NCBI GenBank assembly: GCA_949128115.1
Contig: OX421961.1
Span: 127,971,050 to 128,035,049, forward strand
Direction: 5' to 3'
DNA: 64,000 nt
Origin: Anaspis maculata
Lineage: Eukaryota > Arthropoda > Insecta > Coleoptera > Scraptiidae
Of the stretch, positions 20,931-32,956 are shown piece by piece. A model generated the notes under the pieces. The model ran no database searches. It saw nothing but the letters and a program-made list of their open reading frames with translations, and was not told the origin of the DNA. How positions within the stretch are numbered: position 1 is the first letter of the stretch; each line of letters opens with the position of its first letter. The position numbers and the translations under genes are program-made.

Positions 20931-23026
20931 AGCTATAATTTTCAAAACTTTATTCAATAATTCGACGCGAGAAAATTAAGGAGCTGAATGTAAACGCGAC
21001 GGGAATTTATGTCAACGACGGGACTTAATTTTGTGTGTGCTTGCTGACCAGACGTTCCGAAGACGACGTGTGCCGTAATTTACTACAGGTGAGACGTTTT
21101 TACATTATTCCCTGAAATCATACTCTAAATCGCTTTTGGTTTGACGGCATTAGTTTTTTGGGTGATTCAATTTTTGTTTTCACGCATGTGAGGCCGAATT
21201 ATAAATTTAAAATCGCATATTCCTGTTGCGGGCGTCAATTTATTTGTTTACGGAAATTCAGAACAAAGAAGAGGACCGAAAGGGGGTTTTCGCGGTTTTT
21301 ACAGCCCAGTTTGAAGCGAGGATGAAGGCTCCCTACGCGTCTCGTGTATTTTACTAATTTTCTGGGATGCCCAACGGCCCTACAGACGCTGGAAGTGGTG
21401 TTAGGTACTACGTACCTACGCATTTTCCGTGGATGATGTCATATTCGTGTTTGCACTGCATTCTCAAGGAACGCACAGTGGTGCCTCGCGCGAAGAACTG
21501 CAGGTTCTAAAAATAACGCGTATGGGATTTCGTTATTTCTTTCAGGTTTGAGCTTCAGTGCGTATATGGGAATTGTTTTCACGTTCAGGTCCGGGCTTCG
21601 ATTGATTTCCTGTAGATATGAGTCTGTTTTACGTTCTAATTTTTGATGTCATTTTTGTAGTCTCACAAATTTTGTAAACCTACTGAATTTCATGTCAATA
21701 TTTTTATAGTCATATCAAATAATTTTGTGTGTAATTTGATTGTCATGTACTTACTCGACTGTAATTTTTGTATGTCCTATTTTTGTTTGTGTCATGATTT
21801 GATTTTCATGTAAATGCCATTGTCCGCCGTCTTTTATGAGTCTAATATTTTTATGTCATGTTTTTGTGCTCGCTGCTATGTTTGTCAGATATTCAATGTA
21901 GGTATTTTACAGGATCCTACTAATCACCCCTATTTATGCATTGTTGATGATTTTTTCTCCATTGTTGATTTGTTGGTTTATTATGCATTGTTTACTGATG
22001 TGTTCCACATTTGTTTACTGATGTTTCTGCGATTTTGTTTTCACTAATTTCACTTACACTGAATACCCGAATTTATCAGTGAGTTTTTGTTATTCATTTG
22101 TCACATATGTGAGAGTCTTCTTCTTTGAGCTTAACTCAGGGGTTTGTTTGACTGGGTTCTTCCACTGAGTACCCTTTTCCGAATCCGTCACTTTTCTCCT
22201 TTTCTTTGACTGACAGTATGACATATTTTGTTGTTGTTTTTAACTGTTTTTGCTTAGTTTGTCCATTGTGTGTCATTTTGCAACTATGTCAGTTCCATTT
22301 TCCTGTTAGGTGTTTTATGAAAAGAATTTAATTCATTTAAATTTTGCTGATGGTTTCAATAAAAATTCATTTTGTTTGCTGTTAATTCGTGTTTTTGTTC
22401 AACTTTTCAATACAACCCTCATCCCCAAAAATGCGTTCTCGTCAAGAGTAGAGCCTGAGTGAAACGACGACAACGTAAGTAAAACGTAGGTAAGAGGTCC
22501 AAGGTAGAAAGGGAGGAGGGTGACGACAATCATAGTCAAGGGTCAGAATGAGGGAAACAGTTCAACATATATCCAGAAAAACGTTCGTTACATGTTGATA
22601 AAAATATTCAATGAAGCTCCATTGAGCTTCAGAGCTGCAGCGTGCATTAGCAGCGAGAAAACTTTCTTTTAGAGAATCCCTACTATTCAGTCGATGAGTT
22701 CCTAAATGACAGTAAAGTGGATTCATTTTGTAATGTATAATGTTGAATTTTGTATTAAGCCTGACCTTATTGGAATTGATTTTGATTGTAATTAATTGTG
22801 ATTTGTGTTTGTTTTATCTCAGTTTTTATCTATACACTTACCATAATGTATATAATATTGCTATTTATTTCTTTATTCATTCTAAAATTGACGGGTTACA
22901 CGCATTGTTTGTATATAACGTACCTAACAAAGATTTATTTATTTTATCTACTTCTCGACGCTTTAAAAAACTTTCAGAAAAGGGCAAGCATGTCCGAAAT
23001 TGCAAAAACATGGCAAGTGATGTATA
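20931..23026. other. Intergenic, strongly T-rich on the plus strand
   Basis: No gene recognised. From about 21640 to 22110 the plus strand is a run of TTTTTGT, TGTCATG and TTTTCATG-like words, giving marked strand skew and a weak internal repeat. An AATAAA lies near 22358. Two overlapping frames at 22740-23076 are hydrophobic because of the T-rich codons, not because of a recognisable membrane protein. Confidence 0.5.
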
Positions 23027-23939
23027 CAGGGTGTCCGTTTTTCGAGGCTAAGCATGGGTATCTCGCTTATCTTTAGAGATACAGAGTCGGTTAAATCAGA
23101 AAAAAGTTGCGAATTTTCATGACGATCAATAATTCAAGAAGATATTTGACTTGTCAGTTTTAGTTTTCGAGATACCGAGAAAAAACAGAAATTTGTAATT
23201 TTTGTTTTTATTTTTCATTTGAAAAACGGTTGAAGGTAGCTTTTTCTAATTCAGACATTGTGAAGGCACTTTTCTAAGGGGAATTCATTGTTGCCAAAAT
23301 CTTCATTCTAGCTTTCAAAACAACCGAGATATGACCTTCAACTTATTTTTCTCTTATGGGCGCCATATTGGATTTTGACATTTTTGAATACAACATTTTT
23401 TTCTGGTCACAACGATGTGTCACATGCCACTGTTAAATTCATGCTTCTGAGCAAAAAAAAAATTTTTTATTTTCCAAAGAGTGCTTTGGAATCAAAATCA
23501 GCACCGACAATAAAAAAAACGTAAATGTTGAACATTTATTCATTAATGACATGTGGCACATCGTTGTAACCAGAAAAGAATACCGTATTCAAAAATATCA
23601 AAATCCAATATGATTAGAGAAAAAGTTGAATGTCGTATCTCGGTTGCTTTGAAAGCTAGAATAAAGATTTTGGCAGCTTTGGATTCCCCTTGAAAAAGTG
23701 CCCTGACAATGTCTAGATGAGAAAAGGCCACCTTCAACCGTTTGTTAAATAAAAAATAAAAACAAAAATTCAAATTTCTGCTTTTTCACGATATCTCGAA
23801 AACGAAAATCGATAAGTCAAATTTCTTTTTGGATCATTGATCGTCATAAAAATGCGCAACTTTTTCCCAATTTAACCGACTTTGTATCTCTCAAAATAAG
23901 CGAGATACCCATGCTTAGCCTCGAAAAACGGACACCCTG
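23027..23939. mobile_element. 0.9-kb palindromic element with CAGGGTG ends
   Basis: Left end CAGGGTGTCCGTTTTTCGAG is repeated inverted at the right end, and the arms pair with some mismatches to a centre near 23480. TA lies on both sides (23025-23026, 23940-23941), suggesting a TA target. No protein is encoded, so this is a MITE-like foldback. Related CAGGGTG ends occur at 26776, 27796, 42835, 44514 and about 47806. Confidence 0.85.
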
Positions 23940-24494
23940 TAGTGTTCACTGTTCACTGTACGAATGCAACGTAATTCTGGATTCTGTTTTCGCGAAAGTC
24001 AAGAAAATTATGCCTATCAGAATAATTCATCTGAATTATTGGCATGCTATTAAAACTTGAATTGAAAATAAATGCTGGAAGCGTGTAGCGATTCAGTGGA
24101 GAGTGGGGAACCATACCTTTACTTGCAGTATTGAAAATTTCAAAATTTTCTGAACATTTGAGTTTTTTTTAGTGACCTCTCACATTTTGGGAATTTCAAA
24201 AATCACGAACAAAAAGTCATTTCATAGGAAATCGTAGATGTGCAGCACGAATCCAACTTTTGATTTCACGTCAACTTGAAGATCCATACGCTGACTTGAC
24301 TTAAACAATTCTGAAACGTACTTCAGAAAACTATGATGAAAATGAGTTCTACTTTACATCCTTGATTTTATCTTGATCCAGTCCGGATCCTGTCACCCTG
24401 TACCGGAAAGTACTTTCTTCGAAAAGCATGAAATCGAAGGGCAATATGGTTAACAGCTTGAACTACAGCTACACAATCTCCAAGCTATTCACTT
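23940..24494. other. Intergenic, nothing recognised
   Basis: AT-rich sequence without open frame, repeat or motif that I can support. Confidence 0.5.
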
Positions 24495-25906
24495 TAGGGG
24501 AGGGAGGGGCAAGATGACGAACGGGGCAAGTTGACGAACTTAGATTTTTGGAATACACGAAACAGCTGGCTGGTTGCATTTTGTGAGTCTGCCCCAGGCA
24601 GAATCGTTCCTTGACCAAATAGAGGGCGCTCGTGTCGCTAGCACGACTGCTAGAACTAATTCAGTTACTACCAAGAATTGGCTGATGTAGGATTACTGAT
24701 GCAAAAAATTGAAATTTTCGTCACAATAGAAAGTGATGCTGATGTTCCATTTATCAATTACTCACTATTGACTTCTGGAATTTGTGGTTTACTATGGCAG
24801 CACTGGTGTGGTAGTTTTTTCAATTTTGTGCTCGCCGTGATTTTAAATCAACTGTGGGGCAAGTCGACGGGGACAAGATGGAGCATTTGTCAACAGGCTC
24901 CAGTATGTCGTCATCTTGCCCCAAAACGACTGAGGTAACATTAGAGATGTTATAATTGGACTATTGAATTAGTTAAACAAAAGTTTCTTTTAGTTTTCAA
25001 CTGAAAAAACCCATCTCAGCGAATGAACACATTTTTGTCTTGGTTGCGATAAAGAATATGAAGACCCCGAACTAAAGAAAAGATAATGTGCAGAAGATGC
25101 TCCTCTTGGTGGTATAAAGCCTGTCCGAGCACGAAGGACATCGCAAAGTAGTCACTATGTCCCTATAAGCTCGTCATTTTGTCCCAAGATAAAAGTACAA
25201 AAAATGTTCTTTTTTTTTCAAGTTTCCGATATTTTTGCTTTATGTTGTAAGAGCTTCCTACACAATTATACAATCTACTCGTAAATTATATTAGGCAATA
25301 GTAATATAGCAACATATCATTACATATTTCGAGTCGGGTTCTTATATAACTGAGACATCGTTTAAAAACACACACTGTTAGTCACTGCGTATTACAATAA
25401 ATACACTTCAACAATTATTTGTGCTTGAGTATATCGCCGATACTACTCGCTGTCATCGCTCTGGATTTAATACTGGTCTGTTGGCCGAGCCACCGGTGTT
25501 TCCATATCTTCGCCTGTTATTCTGGAAGTTCTTACCGGTTCTCTAGCCAAGGCTACTACATTAGCGGTGATTCTCGAACAATCCAACAGTTTCAGGTAGA
25601 ATTCCGGCGTATTCTGTAGCAGGCGCCTCCGCCAATTGGGCAGATGTTTCTCACTCGACTGTTGGAGTCTCCCAGTTAGTTCCACGGGCCAGAGCCTACG
25701 TGCGTTTGTTCTCTAATGCTCTTGAGCTTTGCAACTCGTAACACTGTGATCTGATGCAAATAGTCTAGAAGAATCAGGTGTGCTCTTAAATGCACCACAG
25801 AATCGCTGCTCGTGACAACATTATTTTTTTTGGAAAATGCTGTGCGTGTATTTTCCATAATTAGATATTTTTCCTCAACCTCGTTAACTTGCCCCATTTT
25901 CCCCTA
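24495..25906. mobile_element. Inverted-repeat element with TAGGGG ends, carrying an LTR-like insertion
   Basis: The left end TAGGGGAGGGAGGGGCAAG and the right end, read inverted as TAGGGGAAAATGGGGCAAG, match over about 25 bp and continue into GATGACGA/GTTAACGA-like words. GGGGCAAGTTGACGA words recur inside. A target duplication was not identified. An LTR-like segment at 25317-25817 sits inside. Superfamily unknown. Confidence 0.5.
25317..25817 (+). mobile_element. Diverged solo LTR (same family as 46737-47251)
   Basis: Aligns along its length with 46737-47251: shared blocks include AAACACACACTGTTA, AACAATTATTTTGCCCTCG-like and a GCTGCTCGTGACA end. The start is decayed (TCATTAC instead of TGTTACG). 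Flanks ACATA and ACATT may be a mutated 5-bp target duplication. No internal retrotransposon sequence or second LTR was found beside it. Confidence 0.6.
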
Positions 25907-26631
25907 CCTACCTACCTTAATCAAAGAGCAAAATTTTGGAAAACTGTTTTGGTTCGAAGAACAAATGACTACCCATCCAAAAAGCCATTAGTGACAGGTC
26001 TTCGAGCACCTGACGAGGTCCATGTGTATACAGAGAGCGTGTAAAGTTTCGAATTCTGAATTTATTTTTCCCTCTGGAGGAATTTTCGGAAAAACGGTTC
26101 CATAAATTTTAATTTTTTTTACCCCTTCCTGCTTGCAAGCGCAACGTCATCGACAATTTGTTGTGAAATTGCACCCTCCTATTTTTTGACAGATTTGGAT
26201 AGTTTATAAAATTCGCATTTCAGAGGCTCCTACATTGTGATACATCACATTGAAGGGAAGAATTGAATTATCTTCCTCAATTGAATATTTTCACAATTTT
26301 CAAAAAAAAAACTTCTTTCCCTCCTCCAAATGTCCAATTTTATGTGGAACGAGTTGAACATTTTCAAAATTTTGTCTTTAGAAATGGAATTCAGTTCCCT
26401 TTAATTTTATGTATTACAAAGTAGGTGCTGTATTACTGAATTTTGTAGTTGAGGGAGGGGGGTAGAGCAAAGAGGTGAATTTGGGTTAATAGCTCTTTTC
26501 CCACCGAAAATTCTCTTCCTTGATGCTTTTTAATTTCTAGGATGACACTGACTAAATCGATAATCGAAGTGAACTGAGGGGTCGAGAATATTGAAATAGA
26601 CATTCAGAAAGTTTTAGGAAGAAGTGGGGTA

Positions 26632-27930
26632 TAGTCCAGAAGCTTATGTTAATAAAAAGCATTCCGTGGGATTTTGAATGGAAGAGCATAGCGACCATGT
26701 GGAATACATTCCTTGAATGGGCATTTATCACACCACACCGGGTGTTTTGCTTGAATTTCTTGCAGGGGATTCATACAGGGTGAAACAGTAGAAAAAAATA
26801 AAATATATATATTCCGTGAACTATAGAAGATGGAGCGGTACAAATCACCAGGTGGATGCCCGAACGATGCTTCCGAAGGTTTTGCTTGAACAATTGACAT
26901 TCGTGGTAAATAGGGGAAAAACAAGAAAACTTGCAAATTAAATTTATTATTTTGAAAAAATCACTGTCGGGAAACCGAAACCGTGTCGGATTTGAAAATG
27001 AACCTACACGACGCCCAATGCAATATACTTCCGATATCAGTTGGAATTTTTGAAAAAAAGTCAATCCCCCACCAGGAAAGGACGGCCGAGTTGAGTCCTG
27101 CGCCAAACACGGGTCGTCCTGGTCAAAATCCAAGCGAGCGGTCGTCTCCGGTGGTAACGGCCAGGGGGAAATTTAAAAAACTCGTAACGTCCAACTGGGA
27201 ATTGGTGGAAAGCTGCGACTGCGGTCTTGATTTGATTCTTTTGTTTTGTTGTTTCCTACCAAATTCGGCTCCAATCCATCGGATAAATACTGAATAATTA
27301 AATGACAAAGTTTTTTAGAGAATACTACGGAGCTGTGTGTGTCTGTGTCTGTAATCTTCCACGATAACCGCCGCAACGTTAATCCGATCGACTTAAAATT
27401 CGGTATGCGAACATGATTTAGCCATCGAATGATTCTGTTATGTTTTGGTTCTCATCTGTCAAACGGAAATGTCACCATCAAAAATGACGGAAAGCATATA
27501 TCTATGAAGCATATGATGTCACGAAACCTAGCTCGCAATATGTTTTTTGAAAGCCCTTGAAAAACGGTATTCAAAATTGTTAAAAGTATTGCTCCGCATG
27601 GCATCTGTCAAATACTAAAAAATGTCGAAGTTGAGAGCTTCGTTATTTAATTATTCAAAATTTATCCGATGGATTGAGACCAACTTCGGCAGAAATCAAC
27701 ACAACAACAGAGTCAAATCACTTATGCAGTTTAAGCTGTTCACTTTTTCCCAGTCTGGAGCTACAAATTTTTATTCATTTTTTCTGTTCCACCCTGTATA
27801 CATTTCCTGCAAGAAATTCAAGCAAAACACCCCGTGAGGTATGATTGCTGGCCATCTAAGAAATGTATTCTACATAGTCGCTATGCTCTTTCATCCAAAA
27901 TCCCACGAGATTACATAAGCTCCTGGACTA
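26632..27930. mobile_element. Palindromic element with TAGTCCAG ends, with a second palindrome at its centre
   Basis: Ends are TAGTCCAGAAGCTTATGT and, inverted, TAGTCCAGGAGCTTATGT. Arms of 130-145 bp pair (GGGATTTTGAATGGAAGAGC with its inverse, GGTGTTTTGCTTGAATTTCT with its inverse). GTA may be a 3-bp target duplication. The space between the arms is filled by a separate CAGGGTG-ended element (26776-27796). Confidence 0.72.
26776..27796. mobile_element. CAGGGTG-ended palindromic element inside the TAGTCCAG element
   Basis: Ends CAGGGTGAAACAG and its inverse CTGTTCCACCCTG, each next to TA. Internal inverted segments pair (about 27155-27310 with about 27640-27775, the block around ATCCATCGGATAAAT/ATTTATCCGATGGAT). 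No coding capacity was recognised. Confidence 0.7.
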
Positions 27931-28715
27931 GTATGGTTAAAAATTTCTAAAATGTTTTTCAGAAAAAAATTCAATTCTCTTCAATTTGATATATCGTAAG
28001 GTAAGAGGTTTCATTTGAAATTCCGAAGTTGGGGTTAGTGGTGGCGAGGGGGCTGAAGATACAAATTTCCCAATGTAAGTTTTAAGGTGCGTACAGACCT
28101 GAGCACTTTTTCGCGGACGAACGTCCGTGCGAACAGTGTTCGTGCGCGCACAAATGCTCAGGTCTGGACGTGTAAATACGGAATTTCAACGCGCACGAAC
28201 ACTGTTCGCGGCGGACATTCCGTGGAGTGGAGACAACAAACACACATTTTGTGTGCGTGCGAACGCTGCTATGTGGGTGCAAAAATTGATGCCGAATTTC
28301 AGTAATTATTTCGATTCAACTCAACTGTGAGAGGTCTGGTGTTATTGATGGGTCTTAATATTGATTTCGTTGCCTCAATGAAGATGCCCAATAGGTTCAG
28401 TGCGAGGCTTTTCTCGATATAAATAAATAATAAATAAATAAATAAATAACTTTATTGTTTCTTATGGGCTTAGCCCAAATAACAATGAGTGGAAAAATAA
28501 AAAAACAAATCAAATTAAATGCAACCACGTTGAAAAGATTAATTAACAAATATTCTTATTACAAATAAACAAAGTGGAATAGAATTGAATGCTCCCAGTG
28601 ATTGGAAAAAACAGAAATAGTAACAGAAAAAAAAACAAGTATTTCGTGCAACAGAATTGAAACATACAGGAATAATGAAACTATGAAAAAAAGAAAAAAA
28701 AAACAAATGGAGACC

Positions 28716-31700
28716 TCATTCATTCCTGGCGAAGGCGCGCAATTTGAGAAAATTCACAATGAACCTGTCTATGTTCTTGAGCTTCAGCAGGGTCAGGTGT
28801 TTTAGCGCAAATTGTAGACCCTCAAAACGGACAAGGCTATGAATATAGGAAGACCTGAACTGCTCGTATAGTGGACAGATAAAAAAAATATGTTCAACGG
28901 TCTCAGGCAACTTTAGATTGCAGACCGTGCAAAGCTCATCAGGGTTAATGAGGTAACAGCATCCGCTGATCGTAAATTTGATGTGCCTCTTGGTGCTCAA
29001 CATAAGTTGCGTGATTCTCTTCAAAGCCTGGAAGCTAGATCTGAAATGGAGATGGTGAGCAGGTGAGCCATCAAACACAAGGCTTTCATGGAAAGTAAGA
29101 TAGCGCGAGCCCGAAAATAAAGTGATATCGTCTTGATGCAGCCGCTCCCTGTACCTCTGCAAAAGAGTAGTTTTATTTGCTTTCAGTGATGATAAGTTTA
29201 GAGATTCCCAAATGTCTGTCGCACCTATCGAGACAAAGCGTGATCTGACCTGAGCAACCCAATTATATTTCTCTACGGTGTAAGATTCTGGCAGTTCCTT
29301 TAATCTAGAGAAACAAATTTTTGGGAAACGAGTTGAATTCATTGCAAGAATCTTCTCTAAAAAAGACAGAATAGATTTGAATATTAAAAATTCAATCTTG
29401 ACAACACCAAATTCCAGTCTTACCACGTGATCAGGGCAGTTCTTCGGCAGTGAAAAGAGCTTCTTGAAAAAAAAGACCTGTACTCTCTCAGCCAGTTCCG
29501 AATAACGGTTGCCCCAAACTGATATATTGTAAGTGAGTACGTTCAGTACGACCGACTCAAACAACTTGATACGGGAGGTCCAAGAGTTGAGTCTAGATCT
29601 CGACATGGTAGCCAAAACTGAAGCGAGCGAGCCTTTTGATTTTTTAACAAATGCCTTGGCTGCCTCCAAAAACAAGCCAGAGCTCGCAAATGGAACGCCC
29701 AGGTAGGTGTATGTCGAGACCACTTCCAAAGGTTGACCGTTGTATGTAAATGCGGATTTTTTCAGCTGAGCGTGACCGCCTCTCGAAAAACAAAGAATTT
29801 TTGACTTCGAGGAGTTGACCTCGAGCTTTAATGAACTACAGTATTCCTCGAGAACCCTGAGCTTTTTACTGAGATCACTCTGGGAGTCTGCCAGGAGAAT
29901 TAGGTCGTCCGCATACAGTAGAGAGAGAATGTCAGTTCGTCCGTCTACGTTGACTCCAGTAAGTCCTTTACCACGGAAAAAACAATCCAGGTCCGAGATG
30001 AATAATGCGAAAAGAATCGGACTGAGACATTCTCCCTGTAAAACACCAGCAGAGACGGGGAACTTTTTGGAGTATTGGTTGTTGGACTTTATCTGCAGCG
30101 TGGCTTTATCGTATAACTTCATCAGAATGCGGATGATCTTTGCGCTTAATCCTAGATTGAATAGTTTTGACCACAAAAGTGAATGATTAACTGAGTCAAA
30201 TGCGCGTTTAAAATCTATAAAAGCAGCGAATATTTTTCTTTTTTTGAGGCGTAAGTGTAGCTGAACGACAGCGTTAAGGGTAAAAACATTGTCTGCGCAG
30301 CCTCTTCCTTGTCTGAACCCCGCTTGTGCTTCAGGTAGAAGCTCGTTTGCATCGACCCAACTCGTAATTCTTCGCAGAACAATCTGTGAAAATATTTTCT
30401 CCGCTGAATTGATAAGTGCTATACCTCTATAGTTTTCGGGGAAGTCAGTAGGACCCTTCTTGTGCAGCATCCTCAAAGTGATCTCAGACCAGCTGTCTGG
30501 CAAGACTTCCGTGTTTAGAATGTTGTTGAACATGCTGCACAAATACAACCTCCAGTTTTCTGGGAATGACTTGAAAAATTCAAAGGAAACGCCATCATTG
30601 CCAGGGGCTTTACGATTTTTGCATCTGTCAAGGCTGCTATTCAGTTCTTCAATCGTTATGGGACATGTCAAGAACTGGTCGCCTGCGTCTGCTAAATACA
30701 GTTCAGAACGCTGTACTTCAGGATAGCTAGAAGCATAAAAAACCTCCCAGACGCTGATTGGGAGTGAAGGAGCATGAGAATACGGACGGAATTGTTTCAC
30801 GGTCGCCCAAAACACTGACGGATTACCCGAATTACATAGTTTATCGGCTTGGTCTTCATTGTACTTACGCTTTTTTACCCTAGTTAAGTTTTTGAACTGT
30901 CGCTTGCTATGTAAAAATTTTTCCTTAAAAGGCACAGCGAATTTGTGCAGTTTACACTGTATTAGAGACTGCCTTAATGCTCTTTTCGCACAAAAACACT
31001 CGTGATCAAACCACGCCTTATCTCGCCGATGAAATGAAGTATCTTTAAAGTTCTTGCAGAGGCCACAATGATCGGCCGCTTCCCGTATAGCTTGCAACAT
31101 GTTATTGTAGCTGGTTTGCACATCTGAAATCATACCAACACGGTTTGAGAATTGTAGATGTTCCATGTACTGCAAAAAACTGTCACCACTCCATCTCAGA
31201 CCAAGCCCCGAAGCCCGGGCTCGAACACCCGAGGTGACGGACGGGCCGTTGCTATTAGTGAAGCTTAGTTTCACTGGGAAATGATCCGAATCTGAGCAGC
31301 AGGCTAAAACCTCCAAATCACTGACGTGAACTAAAGAAGGGTTGTCAACAAATACAAGATCAACAGTGCTGTCACCTCTCGCTGAAACATAAGTAAATTG
31401 ACCATATCTATCAGAAAAAGACCTGCCGTTTAATACAGTAAAAGCATTATCAGTACAAAACTCGATAAAAACCCGACCCTTTTGCGAGATCGTGTTATCA
31501 GCAGAACTTCTTGTTCCATACAAAGCTGTGTTATCTAAGAATTCGCGTATTGCACTGTCTAAGTTGCCAATCCTTGCATTGCAATCACCACCCATAACAA
31601 ATGGGGAGCGCGGAAAATTTTCATGCACTTCCACGATTATCGGCTGAAGAAGATCCAGAAGTGGTTCGATGTCTAAGCTTGGTTTAAAGTATATTGAACA

Positions 31701-32008
31701 AATTGTGACTTGAGTATTATATGGAACGAGCTGAAATTCGCTACAATCCACCAGGGAGAAATGTCTATCACTTTCACCGTATAGTGCTTCTTGTAGAACA
31801 GCGCTAGTCCACCGCTAGCACGCCCGAAAGACTTTTCCTTCACCGCGCACGAACATAAAACATTATAGTTCGGCAGCACTGATGCGGAGTTCAGTTCACT
31901 GGTTAGCCACGTTTCCGACAAGCACAAGAAATCGAAATTAGGTGGAAGTTCATTGATGTAGTGTATATTATTGTAGCCTCGCATATTCCAGAAAATGACG
32001 CTGCCCAA
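28716..32008 (-). pseudogene. ORF2 of the CR1-like element: endonuclease plus reverse transcriptase, one frameshift
   Basis: The first piece (32008-31673) holds the start of an apurinic-type endonuclease: VIFWNMRGYNN, DFLCLSETWL. The second piece (31751-28716, about 1011 codons) continues with MGGDCNARIG, GDSTVDLVFV and SDSDHFPV, completing the catalytic set. It then has the RT blocks ENYRGIALINSAEK (about residue 440), AAFIDFKRAFDSVNHSLLW, AGVLQGECLSPILFALFISD and the catalytic LLYADDLILLADS (about residue 615). The C-terminal part has a cysteine-histidine cluster CTVCNLKLPETVEHIFFICP. The two pieces overlap near 31750, where one base in TTTCTCCCTGG appears gained or lost. ORF2 has no ATG right after ORF1: it follows ORF1 in the same frame behind a single TAG. 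Confidence 0.9.
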
Positions 32009-32017
32009 TGGTAGCTG

Positions 32018-32020
32018 CTA
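32018..32020 (-). promoter_or_regulatory. Candidate stop-codon read-through site between ORF1 and ORF2
   Basis: The minus strand reads CAA CAA TAG CAG CTA CCA. TAG followed by CAR-YYA is the established type I leaky stop context described for tobamoviruses. The frame continues without a further stop into the endonuclease domain. This is direct sequence evidence for the context; its use is inferred. Confidence 0.6.
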
Positions 32021-32956
32021 TTGTTGACGGTTTGTTTGCTTCGTGTTGCGCCGAGCCTCCGGCGAATGGGACTTCTCGCGGGGTCTCTTACTTCCAGGTG
32101 CCGGGCCTGGCACAATCGTCGGCTCGCCTCGGTGGTATCTTATGGTCAGATCTTCTCCCTGCTCTTTTCGCTCGTTTAGCGTTACGTACAAGGCAGATAA
32201 GTGTTTCTGCTGAGATGGCGTCAGGTCTGCCTTAACCCTAACGTTCCCTTCCGCCGCCCGCAATCCCCGCCCTAACTTCAGCACTGAAATTGCGGCTTTT
32301 CTTGAGATGAACTTAACCTTTAGCGGCCTGGGGCGCTCACGAGAATCACGTGTACCATCTTGCTTCATCGGACGACGCTTGCCCAAGCGTATGGTTTCGA
32401 CGATGGTTACTGGATCCAGTTTAGGGTCTAACTTGAGCAGGAACTGCAAAGCGGTGTCAGGATCATCTGTCTCGGCAAAAGGCTCGGGCAGGCCCATTAT
32501 CATAATATTGTTTTCCCGCTCAAGGCGGTCACGGAGCTCGAAGTAATCGCTGCTGGGGTTTGCTTTGTTGTGTTCCTCCAGATCCGCCACCCTGTTACGC
32601 AATTGGATGTTCTCCTGTCGGATGCTGTGAATTTCTTTCTTGCACTCTTCCAGCTGCTCTGCGTGCAAAAGCAGCACTTTGTTGGTTTCAGCTATGACTT
32701 TTTCGCATTTTCGGACAGATGCATTGAGTATAGAAAATTCCTGCATAATGGAGGTGAAGTGAGACACGTTCAGAGGTGCATGTTCATCGACAGGGGACGG
32801 CTTCGCCGCCGCTTGGCAGTGCTGACATGTCCACGGTTGATCCTTTTCGTAATTTTGGGCGCATCCGACATGGAACGTTTGTTTACATTTCACGCAGCGA
32901 ATGTCAGTCTTGTACTCGATCTGATTTGCGCATACCGAACAGGAAAGAGGCGGCAT
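32018..32956 (-). CDS. ORF1 of the CR1-like element: PHD-finger, coiled-coil RNA-binding-type protein
   Basis: 312 codons, ATG at 32956. Residues 6-47 form a perfect C4HC3 PHD finger (C6, C9, C21, C24, H29, C32, C44, C47). A predicted coiled coil follows (about 85-145, with KVLLLHAEQLEECKKEI and RNRVADLEEH). After it comes an RRM-like start (ENNIMIMGLPE) as in other non-LTR ORF1 proteins, and a basic C-terminus (GSKRPREKSHSPEAR) ending TNRQQ. ORF1 proteins bind element RNA and form the retrotransposition particle. The stop is UAG in the context CAA-UAG-CAG-CUA and ORF2 continues in the same frame 10 nt later, suggesting a read-through fusion. No disabling change was seen in ORF1. Confidence 0.92.
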   Translation of the reverse strand: MPPLSCSVCANQIEYKTDIRCVKCKQTFHVGCAQNYEKDQPWTCQHCQAAAKPSPVDEHAPLNVSHFTSIMQEFSILNASVRKCEKVIAETNKVLLLHAEQLEECKKEIHSIRQENIQLRNRVADLEEHNKANPSSDYFELRDRLERENNIMIMGLPEPFAETDDPDTALQFLLKLDPKLDPVTIVETIRLGKRRPMKQDGTRDSRERPRPLKVKFISRKAAISVLKLGRGLRAAEGNVRVKADLTPSQQKHLSALYVTLNERKEQGEDLTIRYHRGEPTIVPGPAPGSKRPREKSHSPEARRNTKQTNRQQ

